Counted from the stretch's first letter, positions 48,236 through 57,169 are shown. The stretch is 64,000 bases of DNA from UBA1952 sp965246855 (GCA_965246855.1 CBDFFP010000003.1:496001-560000); one strand, 5' to 3'. Numbers and translations: made by a program. The notes: generated by a model from the letters alone, not told the origin.

Positions 48236-50167
48236 TTAATCCCGCAGCAGCCGCACTGTTTGCACCGCGCCGTTCTCCCCTTTTACGCGCAGCAGATACA
48301 CGCCGGAAGGCAGGTTTGCCGCACCGATTTCCACGCCCTTTCCTTCCGCCAAAAGCCGCCCGGAAATATCAGATAGTTGCCACGCGCCTGCCGGAAATCC
48401 AACCAGATACCAAGCCGTGTGGGACGGATTGGGCGCAACCGAAAAAGCCCTTTCCCCAACAGCAGACACAGCCAGCGTTCCGTCTTGCGTCACGCTGTTC
48501 GTCACGTGCGGAATCCAATCCACCGGGTCAATCGTAATGCCGGAAACGGGCTTATTCCAAACAAAGGAAACCAGTTCTGAAGCGCCGCGCATTTCCACCA
48601 CAATCGTGGTATCTCCCTGCGGGCCACTCACCAATACCTCCACCGGAAGATGAAAAACATTCACCGACTGCGGCGCGGAACCCTGCTGCGCGAGTGATAC
48701 ATACACTTTGCCACCCGTAGCGTTCCAGCGCGCGTCATAAACAGGATGCCCTTCGCCGTAAATCCACTCGTTGATAAACGGGTCCAGATTGCGGGTATAG
48801 AACGGCTGCACAACGGTTTTGAAGGAATCCGTAATCGCCGTACCGAAAGCAAAGTGTTGGAGATACGCGCGCAGCGAAGCAAAGAAAACACCGTCGGACG
48901 GCGCCAGGTAGCGCAGCATATGCACCACCGAGCCGCCTTTGTTGTAAGTCAGGCGACTGCTGAAAATCCGGTTTTCGTCCGTCGTGTCGTCCACGTACAC
49001 CGAGCCATTTGTAGCGGAGGTAACGCCGTCCCAGGTGTTGTAGTGCTTGCTGTTCATATCGGCCTGCGCCGTTGCCTTGCCGTAGAAGTTTTCTAAGTAC
49101 AGATACTCACCGTAAGACGCAAAACCTTCGTTCAGCCAGATGTCTTTCCACGTTGCGCAGGTCACGTAATCGCCGAACCACTGGTGCACCAGCTCGTGCG
49201 GCGTAACCGTGCCGGAGAAGTTTCCGAGCGTCGTCATCGTTTGATGTTCCATGCCGCCGCCCAACGGAGCCATGCAGTGGCCATACTTCTCTTGCCAGAA
49301 AGGATAGCGGCCAAAAAGGTCAGAATAATAAAGGATTTCTGGGCCTACACTGTCAATAACACTCTGAAACCGGATGAGGGTTTGCGGATTGTCATACACG
49401 TAGTTCTGCACCCGCATAGAATCCGTACTGCCCGGAAAATGCACGTAGTAAGAGTAGTCCACGTACTTCGCAACGGCGGCGGAAATCAGGTAATAGTCAA
49501 TCGGATAACGGCTCTTCCACTCGTAGCGTTTTTGGTTTGAGGGAAGTGAAGTAATGTTTTGAAGAACGCCGTTGCTGCCCGCCATAAGCGTGTCGGCAAC
49601 GGTTATCCACACATCCGAAGAGTCAATTTTATCTTGCAGACTTTGCTTGCAGGGCCACCAGTCCTTGGCTTCGTAGGATTCGGAAAGCGTGTAGGTTACC
49701 CAGTTGCCCCATGAAGGCGATTTTGCGGTCGTGATGCCCGCAGTGGTTGCCGGCGGCGCGCCATGATACCACACCTGCGCCGTGAAAGATGCACCCGCCG
49801 GAAGCGGTGCGGCGATACTGGCCGTGCGAACAATTCCCGAAGTGGTAACTGTGGATGCTGCACCGTTGATTTTTACGGAGTCCACCGTCAGCGCATTTTG
49901 TAGCTCAAAAACATACTGGCTCATGGGCACGCGCGCGACGGCTTTAGTCAGCACATTCCCGGAAATGACCGTTGCTACATTGCTCATAGCAATGTCCAGC
50001 TTCACGTATTTCACGTCGTAGTCTTCTTCGGCAGGCGCAGCAACAGCGGTTTTTGCAACCGCGCGGAAATGGCGCTGTTTGTTTACTGCACAGGATTCAA
50101 TAGTATTTTCCTGAGCGGAAAGCTGAGAAGCCGAAAGCAGCAGCCCAGCGAGGATTTTAAATTTCAT
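48236..50167 (-). CDS. M1 family aminopeptidase with T9SS sorting domain
   Basis: A 643-residue secreted gluzincin aminopeptidase. Signal peptide KFKILAGLLLSASQLSAQ. The substrate-binding motif GGGMEHQTM is followed by the zinc motif HELVHQWFGD and the third ligand in WLNEGFASYGEY. The last 80 residues form a type A T9SS C-terminal domain (VAPNPSHTAWYL, LSDISGRLL, LPSGVYLLRVKGENG, ending VRLLRD), so it is exported across the outer membrane and attached to the surface or released. It diverges from the CotH protein gene, with 46 bp between the start codons. Confidence 0.93.
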   Translation of the reverse strand: MKFKILAGLLLSASQLSAQENTIESCAVNKQRHFRAVAKTAVAAPAEEDYDVKYVKLDIAMSNVATVISGNVLTKAVARVPMSQYVFELQNALTVDSVKINGAASTVTTSGIVRTASIAAPLPAGASFTAQVWYHGAPPATTAGITTAKSPSWGNWVTYTLSESYEAKDWWPCKQSLQDKIDSSDVWITVADTLMAGSNGVLQNITSLPSNQKRYEWKSRYPIDYYLISAAVAKYVDYSYYVHFPGSTDSMRVQNYVYDNPQTLIRFQSVIDSVGPEILYYSDLFGRYPFWQEKYGHCMAPLGGGMEHQTMTTLGNFSGTVTPHELVHQWFGDYVTCATWKDIWLNEGFASYGEYLYLENFYGKATAQADMNSKHYNTWDGVTSATNGSVYVDDTTDENRIFSSRLTYNKGGSVVHMLRYLAPSDGVFFASLRAYLQHFAFGTAITDSFKTVVQPFYTRNLDPFINEWIYGEGHPVYDARWNATGGKVYVSLAQQGSAPQSVNVFHLPVEVLVSGPQGDTTIVVEMRGASELVSFVWNKPVSGITIDPVDWIPHVTNSVTQDGTLAVSAVGERAFSVAPNPSHTAWYLVGFPAGAWQLSDISGRLLAEGKGVEIGAANLPSGVYLLRVKGENGAVQTVRLLRD

Positions 50168-50199
50168 AGGAGTCTATAAAGATAAGCGTTGTGGGGTAC

Positions 50200-50207
50200 T
50201 ATCTTTG
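50200..50207 (+). promoter_or_regulatory. -7 promoter element (TATCTTTG) of the CotH gene
   Basis: TATCTTTG matches TAnnTTTG and ends 6 bp before the ATG at 50214, so the message would be leaderless or nearly so. It excludes the in-frame start at 50205. Confidence 0.6.
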
Positions 50208-50213
50208 AGAACC

Positions 50214-52316
50214 ATGAAAAAAGGACTTTTGTTCTTGCTGCTGTGCGCTTTTGCGTTCTCCATATCCACCACCGCTCAAACCTTCACTGCTACTGGCGGC
50301 GCTATCCCCGATGCCGGGCCGGTCATGGCATTTCCCATTGCGGTTTCCGGCTTAAGTCCTGCAACGATTGACACGAATTTTGGCTTGGAAACAGTGTGCA
50401 TCAACATCAATCACACCTACGACGCCGACCTCATAATTCAGCTTCAGGCACCGGACGGGACGGTTGTAACCCTTTCCATGAACAATGGCGGCGGCGATGA
50501 CAACTATACGGCTACCTGTTTCAACCAAAACAACCCGAATCTGATAAGCGCTGGCGCCGCGCCCTTCACTGGCACTTTCCGCCCAAGCGGTCAACTGGGA
50601 AATATCAACAATGGGCAAGCAGGAAACGGCACTTGGAATCTCCTTGTGCAAGACCAGAACGGGCAGGACAGCGGCGCGCTGATGGATGTGACGCTCACTT
50701 TTTGCCCTAATCCCGCAGTGCCTTTTGTTTTCAGGGGCGGACATCTCCCGATTGTCCTTATCAACACCAACGGCAGCACGATTGCAGACGACCCGAAGGT
50801 GCCCGTGCGGATGGGCATTATTGACAATGGCGCAGGAAATACCAACCACCTGACCGACCCGTGGAATGGCTACAACGGCTGGGCAGGAATAGAATATCGG
50901 GGGTCTTCCAGTCAGGGTTTTCCGCAAAAATCTTTTGGCTTTGAGACCTGGGATTCGCTGGGCGCAGAGGTAAAGGTTTCTATGCTGGGCATGCCTTCTG
51001 AAAGTGACTGGATTCTTTACGCGCCCTACAACGACAAAACCTTGATGCGCAATGTGCTGACTTATGAACTGGCGCGGCAAATGGGCCATTATGCGCCGCG
51101 TACGCGCTTTTGCGAACTGGTTTTAGACGGGCAATATCAGGGCATCTATGTGCTTATGGAGCAAATCAAGCGCAACGCCAACCGCGTGAATATTGCGAAG
51201 CTGAAACCGCAAGACACCGCAGGTGACGCCCTTACAGGCGGATATATCGTGCAGATAGACCGGAACACAAGCGGCTGGGCATCGACCTATCGCTCGCCTT
51301 ATGGCGCGAACGGGCAGCAGGTTTTCTTCTCCTGTGAATATCCCAAGCAGGCGGATTTAATGCCACAGCAGGCCGATTATATCCACAACTACGTGGATTC
51401 TTTCGAGAATGCACTGGCTGATACGGCTTTTACAGATACACTGCTGGGTTATCGCCGCTTCTGTAACGTACCGTCTTTTATAGACTATTTCCTCATCAAT
51501 GAAGCAAGCCGCAATGTGGACGGTTACCGGCTCTCCACTTTTCTCTATAAAGACAAGGACAGCAAAGGCGGAAAACTCAGTGCCGGGCCGGTGTGGGACT
51601 ACAATCTTGCATGGTGGAACGCCGATTACTGCAACGGCGCGGCAGACACCGGCTGGGCCTACAATTTCGCGCTGGATTGCCCGCAGGATGGCAACCTGCC
51701 GCCGTTTTGGTGGGGACGTTTCCGGGAAGACACAGCCTACAACAACGCACTGAAATGCCGTTGGGACACCTTGCGCCGGAGCATTCTGGACACTGCTTTT
51801 CTATACCGGTTCCTCGACAGCACAGCGGCGTATATAGACACGGCAGCGATTGCGCGTCACTTCAATGTGTGGCCCATTTTGAGTGTTTACACCTGGCCCA
51901 ACCCGTCGCCGCTTGCAGCGGATTTTCCGGGTGAATTGCAGAACATGAAAGACTGGATCGGGCGGCGCATAAACTGGCTGGACAGCAATATGCCGGGAAC
52001 CTGCTGGCCACCGGTGCTTCCTCCGCCGCCGCCGCCACCACAGGCTGTGAATAATCAGGGGACGATTTCCGGTGCGGTGTATCCTAACCCTTTCTTCTGC
52101 AATCTGTCGGTGGACGTGGAAGTAGCCATTGGCGGAAAAGTGGAAGTAAGCCTTATTAGCCCTGTAGGTGTTGAAGTATGGCGCGCTGCTTTACCTGTTC
52201 TTGCAGGCACGAATCATCTGCTGTTGCAAACGGGTCGGTTGCCCGTTGGGCCGTATGTGCTTAAGATTTCCGGAGCGGGGGTAAAGGGGCAATGGAAGGT
52301 GGGGAGCGGCGGATGA
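50214..52316 (+). CDS. Secreted P-domain/CotH kinase family protein with T9SS domain
   Basis: A 700-residue secreted protein (signal KKGLLFLLLCAFAFSISTTAQ). Residues about 25-165 are a proprotein-convertase P domain (VCININHTYDADLIIQLQAPDGT, GNGTWNLLVQDQNGQDSGAL). Residues about 180-600 are a CotH domain (LPIVLINTNG, WAGIEYRGSSSQGFPQKSFGFE, YNDKTLMRNVLTYELARQMG, GIYVLMEQIKRN); CotH proteins are atypical protein kinases. A Pro-rich linker (LPPPPPPPQ) leads to a T9SS sorting domain (VYPNPFFCNLSVDVE, GPYVLKISGAG). It probably acts on the cell surface; the substrate is unknown. Confidence 0.9.
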   Translation: MKKGLLFLLLCAFAFSISTTAQTFTATGGAIPDAGPVMAFPIAVSGLSPATIDTNFGLETVCININHTYDADLIIQLQAPDGTVVTLSMNNGGGDDNYTATCFNQNNPNLISAGAAPFTGTFRPSGQLGNINNGQAGNGTWNLLVQDQNGQDSGALMDVTLTFCPNPAVPFVFRGGHLPIVLINTNGSTIADDPKVPVRMGIIDNGAGNTNHLTDPWNGYNGWAGIEYRGSSSQGFPQKSFGFETWDSLGAEVKVSMLGMPSESDWILYAPYNDKTLMRNVLTYELARQMGHYAPRTRFCELVLDGQYQGIYVLMEQIKRNANRVNIAKLKPQDTAGDALTGGYIVQIDRNTSGWASTYRSPYGANGQQVFFSCEYPKQADLMPQQADYIHNYVDSFENALADTAFTDTLLGYRRFCNVPSFIDYFLINEASRNVDGYRLSTFLYKDKDSKGGKLSAGPVWDYNLAWWNADYCNGAADTGWAYNFALDCPQDGNLPPFWWGRFREDTAYNNALKCRWDTLRRSILDTAFLYRFLDSTAAYIDTAAIARHFNVWPILSVYTWPNPSPLAADFPGELQNMKDWIGRRINWLDSNMPGTCWPPVLPPPPPPPQAVNNQGTISGAVYPNPFFCNLSVDVEVAIGGKVEVSLISPVGVEVWRAALPVLAGTNHLLLQTGRLPVGPYVLKISGAGVKGQWKVGSGG

Positions 52317-52366
52317 GGATTGAGACCGGGGATTTGCTCTTGTTTTTAAACACGTCTCTTATCCCC

Positions 52367-52374
52367 TACTTTTG
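52367..52374 (+). promoter_or_regulatory. -7 promoter element of gap (TACTTTTG)
   Basis: TACTTTTG fits TAnnTTTG, 42 bp before the gap ATG. A TTG lies 24 bp upstream, longer than the usual spacing. Confidence 0.55.
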
Positions 52375-52416
52375 CACCCTCAAACTCACCTTTTTTAACC
52401 TCCTCCGCGCCGCTTT

Positions 52417-53427
52417 ATGAGCACTGTAAAAGTTGCCATCAACGGGTTTGGCCGCATTGGCCGCCTCGCTTTCCGCCAAATCCACAACATGGAAGGCATT
52501 GAAGTCGTTGCCATCAACGACCTCACCCAGCCCAACGTACTGGCCCACCTGCTGAAGTACGACACGGCGCAAGGCCGCTTCCACGAAACCGTTTCCCACG
52601 GCGAAAACAGCATTACCGTGAGCGGCAAGGAAATTAAAATCTACGCCCAGAAAGACCCGGCTCAAATTCCGTGGGGACAGCATGATGTGGACGTCGTGCT
52701 GGAATGCACAGGCTTCTTTACCGACGCCGAAAAAGCACAAGCTCACCTCACCGCCGGCGCAAAGCGCGTGGTGATTTCCGCACCCGCTACCGGCGAACTG
52801 AAAACGGTTGTTTTCAACGTAAACCACGACATTCTGGACGGCTCCGAGAAAGTAATTTCCTGCGCTTCCTGCACTACCAACTGCCTTGCGCCGATGGCGA
52901 AAGTGCTGCACGATTCCTTTGAAATCAAAGCGGGCCTGATGACCACCGTTCACGCTTACACCAACGACCAGAACACGCTGGACGCGCCGCACCCGAAAGG
53001 CGACCTGCGCCGCGCCCGTGCTGCTGCCGAAAACATTGTTCCCAACTCCACCGGCGCAGCCAAAGCCATCGGCCTCGTACTGCCCGAACTGAAAGGCAAA
53101 CTCGACGGCGGCGCGCAACGCGTTCCTACCGTTACCGGCTCGCTCACGGAACTCTGCGTGACCCTTGGCAAGAAGACTACGATTGAAGAAGTGAACGCCG
53201 CAATGAAAGCAGCTGCCAACGAATCCTTCGGCTACAACGAAGACGAAATCGTTTCTTCCGATATTATCGGCACGTCCTTCGGCTCCCTGTTTGACGCCAC
53301 ACAAACGAAAGTCATTACCGTAGGCGACGTGCAAATGGTGAAAACCGTGAGCTGGTACGACAACGAGATGAGCTACGTGAGCCAACTTGTGCGCACGGTG
53401 AAGCACTTCGCGGGATTGATAAAGTAA
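52417..53427 (+). CDS. gap: Glyceraldehyde-3-phosphate dehydrogenase
   Basis: The 336-residue type I GAPDH of glycolysis. The NAD-binding start is VAINGFGRIGRLAFRQ, the catalytic Cys162 lies in SCASCTTNCLAP, and VPTVTGSLTELCV and SWYDNEMSYVSQLV are the phosphate-site and terminal motifs. The Asp in VAINDLTQP marks NAD preference. The gene has its own promoter and a strong terminator, as expected for a highly expressed enzyme. Confidence 0.97.
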   Translation: MSTVKVAINGFGRIGRLAFRQIHNMEGIEVVAINDLTQPNVLAHLLKYDTAQGRFHETVSHGENSITVSGKEIKIYAQKDPAQIPWGQHDVDVVLECTGFFTDAEKAQAHLTAGAKRVVISAPATGELKTVVFNVNHDILDGSEKVISCASCTTNCLAPMAKVLHDSFEIKAGLMTTVHAYTNDQNTLDAPHPKGDLRRARAAAENIVPNSTGAAKAIGLVLPELKGKLDGGAQRVPTVTGSLTELCVTLGKKTTIEEVNAAMKAAANESFGYNEDEIVSSDIIGTSFGSLFDATQTKVITVGDVQMVKTVSWYDNEMSYVSQLVRTVKHFAGLIK

Positions 53428-53461
53428 CGATGAGTGATTAATAGATTACATCCTCAATCAT

Positions 53462-53497
53462 AAAAAGGGCGACTCACAGGAGTCGCCCTTTTCTTTT
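53462..53497 (+). terminator. Rho-independent terminator after gap
   Basis: AAAAGGGCGACT and AGTCGCCCTTTT form a perfect stem around CACAGG, followed by CTTTTT. It also faces the convergent phaB gene. Confidence 0.92.
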
Positions 53498-53550
53498 TAG
53501 CTTCCTGGGATTTCAGATTCCTCTCCACATTAATCATCCATCACTAATCA

Positions 53551-54294
53551 TTAGTAAACGTGCTGCCCGCCGTTGATGCTATAGTTAGCGCCGGTGATAA
53601 AAGCCGCGCCTTCGCTCGCCAGAAAGCTTACCAGATAAGCCACTTCGTGCGTGCCGCCGAGCCTTCCAACCGGAATCTGCGCCACAATTGCGTCGCGGTA
53701 TTTCTGCTCCACGGCCATCACCATGTCGGTGCCGATATAGCCGGGAGAAATCGTGTTCACCGTGATGCCGTATTTGGCTACTTCCATCGCCAGCGTTTTG
53801 GTGAAGCCGTGCATCCCCGCCTTCGCTGCTGAGTAGTTGGCTTGCCCAAATTGCCCGCGCTGTCCGTTTACGGACGAGATGTTGATGATGCGCCCAAACT
53901 TGCGCTCAATCATCCCATTAATCACTTGCCGCGCGCAGTTGAACACCGAATCCAGATTGGTGGAAACCACCGCGTGCCAGTCTTCAGGACTCATCTTGGC
54001 GAAGCGTCCGTCGCGCGTAATCCCGGCGTTGTTTACCAACACACTAATCGGGCCAAGTTCCGCTTCAATCGCGGCTACCATCCGGCCTACGCTTTCGTAG
54101 TCGGTTACGTCGCCTTCGTAAAGATGCACTTCCACGCCGTCGTTGTGCATCTTCTCTTTCCAAGCTTCCGCCTTCGCCTTGCTGCGATAATTGGCGGCTA
54201 CGGTGTAGCCGTCTTCCATCAGTTTCTTGCACATCGCCGTGCCGAGGCCGCCGGTTGCGCCGGTTACGAGAACTACTTTTTTGGTGTCTTCCAT
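53551..54294 (-). CDS. phaB: Acetoacetyl-CoA reductase / 3-oxoacyl reductase (SDR)
   Basis: A 247-residue classical SDR. Cofactor motif TGATGGLGTAMC, NNAGITRD, active-site Ser in INISSVNGQRGQFGQ, Tyr and Lys in YSAAKAG. The segments KVVLVTGATGG, FNCARQVINGMIERKFGRIINISSVNG and YINGGQHVY-like SINGGQHVY are those of PhaB, which reduces acetoacetyl-CoA with NADPH for polyhydroxybutyrate, rather than FabG. No phaA or phaC is in the window. The start MEDTKKVVLV at 54294 was chosen. Motif copy C lies 96 bp upstream. Confidence 0.88.
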   Translation of the reverse strand: MEDTKKVVLVTGATGGLGTAMCKKLMEDGYTVAANYRSKAKAEAWKEKMHNDGVEVHLYEGDVTDYESVGRMVAAIEAELGPISVLVNNAGITRDGRFAKMSPEDWHAVVSTNLDSVFNCARQVINGMIERKFGRIINISSVNGQRGQFGQANYSAAKAGMHGFTKTLAMEVAKYGITVNTISPGYIGTDMVMAVEQKYRDAIVAQIPVGRLGGTHEVAYLVSFLASEGAAFITGANYSINGGQHVY

Positions 54295-54389
54295 AAGGTT
54301 GCTTTTTGAGGTTAGTGCGCGACAAATTAATCCTCGTTTCGGAACAATGCAAATTCTAGCAGTGCTCCATATCAAATGCAATATTTTTA

Positions 54390-54413
54390 ATTTTACATAA
54401 TAAATATTACAGT
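54390..54413 (-). promoter_or_regulatory. Recurring AT-rich motif, copy C, between phaB and hutI
   Basis: Identical over 24 bp to copy A (opposite strand), with matching flanks (TTTTTAA before, AAAATA after). It lies 96 bp before the phaB ATG and 71 bp before the hutI GTG. By orientation it matches its other copies with respect to phaB. Confidence 0.6.
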
Positions 54414-54445
54414 GAAAATATTATGCGTGTATTAATAACAAGGTG

Positions 54446-54476
54446 TTTGGCCCACTTCCTTCTCTTCCTAATTTTG
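54446..54476 (+). promoter_or_regulatory. Complete Bacteroidota promoter of hutI (-33 TTTG, 19 bp, -7 TAATTTTG)
   Basis: TTTG at 54446-54449 and TAATTTTG at 54469-54476 are 19 bp apart, the textbook arrangement. The GTG start at 54484 follows by 7 bp, so the transcript is predicted to be leaderless. It is the best promoter match in the window. Confidence 0.75.
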
Positions 54477-54483
54477 CTCTTTT

Positions 54484-55716
54484 GTGCAACAACTTCTGAC
54501 CAATATCCACCTGCTCGCCGGGATTCTTCCCCAAGAAACCACCCGCCTCTCAGGCTCCCAAATGGACGGCCTTCAAACGCTGCAAAACGCGTGGCTTCTC
54601 CTTCAAAACGGGCTGATTTCAGACTTTGGTGAGATGCAGGATTTGCCTCAAGTTCACGCCGATAAAACGGTGGATTGCACCAGAAAAATCGTGCTGCCTT
54701 CTTGGGTGGATTCCCATACGCATCTGGTGTTTCCGGCAACGCGGGAGAATGAGTTTGAAGATCGGATTCGTGGCCTTAGCTACGAAGAAATTGCCCAGCG
54801 CGGCGGCGGTATTTTATCCACAGCAGCCAAAACAAAACACGCTTCGGAAGAGCAGCTTTTTGAAGGCGCAATGCAACGGTTGAATGCCGTTATGGCACAA
54901 GGAACCGGCGCGATTGAAATCAAAAGTGGCTATGGGCTAACGCCAGAAACGGAACTGAAAATGCTGCGTGTCATTCGTAGTATCAAGGAAGCTTCGCCCA
55001 TTCCGGTACGCGCGACTTTCCTTGCGGCCCACGCCTATCCCCTCCCCTTCCGCGAAAACCATGAGGGCTATATCCGGCAGATAATCGACGAGATGCTGCC
55101 GCGCGTGGCAGGCGAAGGACTGGCTGACTACATGGACGTGTTCTGTGAGAAAGGATTTTTTTCGGTGGAAGATACCGACCGGTTTTTGGAAGCGGGTTGG
55201 AAGCACGGACTGAAACCGAAAATTCACGCCAATCAACTGCACCACAGCGGCGGCGTAGAAGCCGGCGTGCGCAACCGTGCTGTGAGCGTGGATCATTTGG
55301 AGTGCGTTGGTGAGGCGGAAATTGCGGCTTTGCAGGGAAGCAATACGATGCCGGTGTTGCTGCCGGGCGCGGCGTTTTTCCTCGGTATGCATTACCAACC
55401 GGCCCGCGCCCTGATTGACGCCGGACTGCCGGTCTGCCTTGCATCCGATTACAACCCCGGCTCCTGTCCATCCGGAAATATGAATTTCCTTTTGACACTC
55501 GCCTGTACGCAGTTGAAGATGACACCTCACGAAGCGATAAATTCCATTACCATTAACGGTGCGGCGGCTTTGGAATGGGAAAGCGAACTGGGAAGCATCA
55601 CGCGCGGCAAAAAGGCGAACTTGATTATCACAAAACCGATGACCTCAGTGGCGCTGCTTCCGTACGATTTTGGGAATAACCCGGTAGAGCGGCTTTTGGT
55701 GGGGAACCATTGGTAG
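54484..55716 (+). CDS. hutI: Imidazolonepropionase
   Basis: The 410-residue HutI of histidine degradation, which opens imidazolone-5-propionate to formiminoglutamate. Metal motif DSHTHLVFP, TRENEFEDRIRGLSYEEIAQRGGGI, KSGYGL, AAHAYPLPFRENHEGY and SDYNPGSCPSGN are family hallmarks of this amidohydrolase. The start is GTG at 54484, directly after the promoter. No other hut gene is in the window. It diverges from phaB. Confidence 0.96.
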   Translation: MQQLLTNIHLLAGILPQETTRLSGSQMDGLQTLQNAWLLLQNGLISDFGEMQDLPQVHADKTVDCTRKIVLPSWVDSHTHLVFPATRENEFEDRIRGLSYEEIAQRGGGILSTAAKTKHASEEQLFEGAMQRLNAVMAQGTGAIEIKSGYGLTPETELKMLRVIRSIKEASPIPVRATFLAAHAYPLPFRENHEGYIRQIIDEMLPRVAGEGLADYMDVFCEKGFFSVEDTDRFLEAGWKHGLKPKIHANQLHHSGGVEAGVRNRAVSVDHLECVGEAEIAALQGSNTMPVLLPGAAFFLGMHYQPARALIDAGLPVCLASDYNPGSCPSGNMNFLLTLACTQLKMTPHEAINSITINGAAALEWESELGSITRGKKANLIITKPMTSVALLPYDFGNNPVERLLVGNHW

Positions 55717-55839
55717 AAAGACCTTTAGCAAAACGCGCGCCTCTTTTGCCTCAATGGCGACCACAAGGGTGCGCCCCTACCGCGTTGCCCTCTTTTGTCT
55801 TTAGACTTTTGTCTCGTCGGCTTTCTACTCAAAGAAACC

Positions 55840-55847
55840 TACTTTTG
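55840..55847 (+). promoter_or_regulatory. -7 promoter element of efp (TACTTTTG)
   Basis: TACTTTTG matches TAnnTTTG, 39 bp before the efp ATG. The -33 box is not obvious. Confidence 0.5.
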
Positions 55848-55886
55848 CCGCCGATTTAAAATCTCCTATCCCGACTCCCTCCTTAC

Positions 55887-56453
55887 ATGGCAACAACTGC
55901 AGACATCCGTAACGGCATGATTCTGAAACTCGACGGCAGCCTTTATTCCGTTGTAGAATTTGGACAAAACAAAACCGCCCGCGCGGCAGCCAAAGTGTGG
56001 GCCAAGCTGAAAGGCGTGGACAATGGCCGCTCTATTGAGCAGACCTGGAACTCCGGCGAAACGGTTTTTCCGGTGCGCGTAGAAATGCGTCCCCATCAGT
56101 TTCTGTATAAAGACGACAGTGGCTTTCAGCTGATGGACACCAATACTTTTGAGCAGATAACCATTGCCGAAAGCGCCATTGAGCGCCCGGAACTCTACAA
56201 AGACGGACAGGATTGTTTTGTGCTGTACAACACCGAAACGGAAATTCCGATGAGCGTGGAACTGCCTTCGAGTGTGATGCTGCGCGTGACGTACAGCGAG
56301 CCGGGACTGAAAGGCGACACAGCGACCAACACCCTTAAACCTGCTACGGTAGAAACCGGTGCTACGGTGAACGTGCCGCTTTTTGTGGACGAAGGAACGC
56401 TTATCCGCGTTGATTCCAAGACGGGTAAATACATGGAGCGGGTGAAGGAATAA
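55887..56453 (+). CDS. efp: Elongation factor P with unusual modification loop
   Basis: EF-P rescues ribosomes stalled at polyproline stretches. The 188-residue length and three domains are normal: KOW-like N-domain (ADIRNGMILKLDGSLYSVVEF), OB domain (NTFEQITIAES) and C-domain with the signature GLKGDTATNTLKPATVETGATVNVPLFVDEGTLIRVD. The loop that normally carries the modified Lys or Arg (P-G-K-G in E. coli) instead reads GQNKTARAAAKVWAKLK, about two residues longer and without Pro-Gly. Lys29 or Arg32 could be at the tip. No epmA, epmB or earP-like modification gene is in the window. The accB and accC genes follow. Confidence 0.93.
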   Translation: MATTADIRNGMILKLDGSLYSVVEFGQNKTARAAAKVWAKLKGVDNGRSIEQTWNSGETVFPVRVEMRPHQFLYKDDSGFQLMDTNTFEQITIAESAIERPELYKDGQDCFVLYNTETEIPMSVELPSSVMLRVTYSEPGLKGDTATNTLKPATVETGATVNVPLFVDEGTLIRVDSKTGKYMERVKE

Positions 56454-56665
56454 AAAGACGGCGTTTCTTTTTATGCGCTTTGTGTTGTACTATTGAAGCG
56501 CGCAAATGTTTCAGCAATACAAGATTTTTTCTTAAAAACGCAAAACAGCGCACCTGCGTCTTTCCGCAGTTATTCTTTTTTTCAACCAGTTCTTTTTCAT
56601 TTTTTCATTGGCGCGGCTTGCATCATGGATGCCATTGCGTGCGCTCTTTATTCTCCTTATCTCCT

Positions 56666-57169
56666 ATGGACTTCATCCACGTTCAGGAACTCCTTAAAGC
56701 CGTTGACGAATCTTCGGTGACCAAAGTGCGCATCAAAGACGGTGATTTTGAAATCACCATCGAGAAACAACAGCCTCCGACGATGTCTGTGCAGATGCCA
56801 CAGATGTCATACCCGATGCAGATGCAATCCGGTGCGCCGCAACAAGCAATTTCTTCCACACCGCAAAGCAGTTCGGAAACTCCGGCTTCTAAGCCTGCAC
56901 CCGCTGCTGAAATGATCCCGCCGAGCAACGCGCAGCAGGTGAAATCACCGATGATTGGCACGTTCTACCGCAGCTCTTCGCCCGACAAGCCTGCGTTTAT
57001 CAACGTAGGCGATGAGGTGCGCGCCGGACAAGTTGTGTGCATCATTGAGGCCATGAAACTGTTCAACGAGATTGAAAGTGAAGTGAGTGGTCGCGTGATA
57101 AAAGTGCTTGTGGATGACGCCAGCCCGGTGGAGTATGACCAGCCGCTGTTTTTGGTGGAGCCTGCATGA
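56666..57169 (+). CDS. accB: Biotin carboxyl carrier protein of acetyl-CoA carboxylase
   Basis: A 167-residue BCCP. The N-terminal helix region (IHVQELLKAVDESSVTKVRI), a Pro/Ser/Gln-rich linker (about 45-90) and the biotinyl domain: the biotinylated Lys131 lies in IIEAMKLFNEIESE. VKSPMIGTFYRSSSPDKPAF is the typical domain start. The ATG at 56666 gives the family N-terminus MDFIHVQELL; the longer frame upstream was rejected. It is the second gene of the efp-accB-accC cluster. Confidence 0.95.
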   Translation: MDFIHVQELLKAVDESSVTKVRIKDGDFEITIEKQQPPTMSVQMPQMSYPMQMQSGAPQQAISSTPQSSSETPASKPAPAAEMIPPSNAQQVKSPMIGTFYRSSSPDKPAFINVGDEVRAGQVVCIIEAMKLFNEIESEVSGRVIKVLVDDASPVEYDQPLFLVEPA

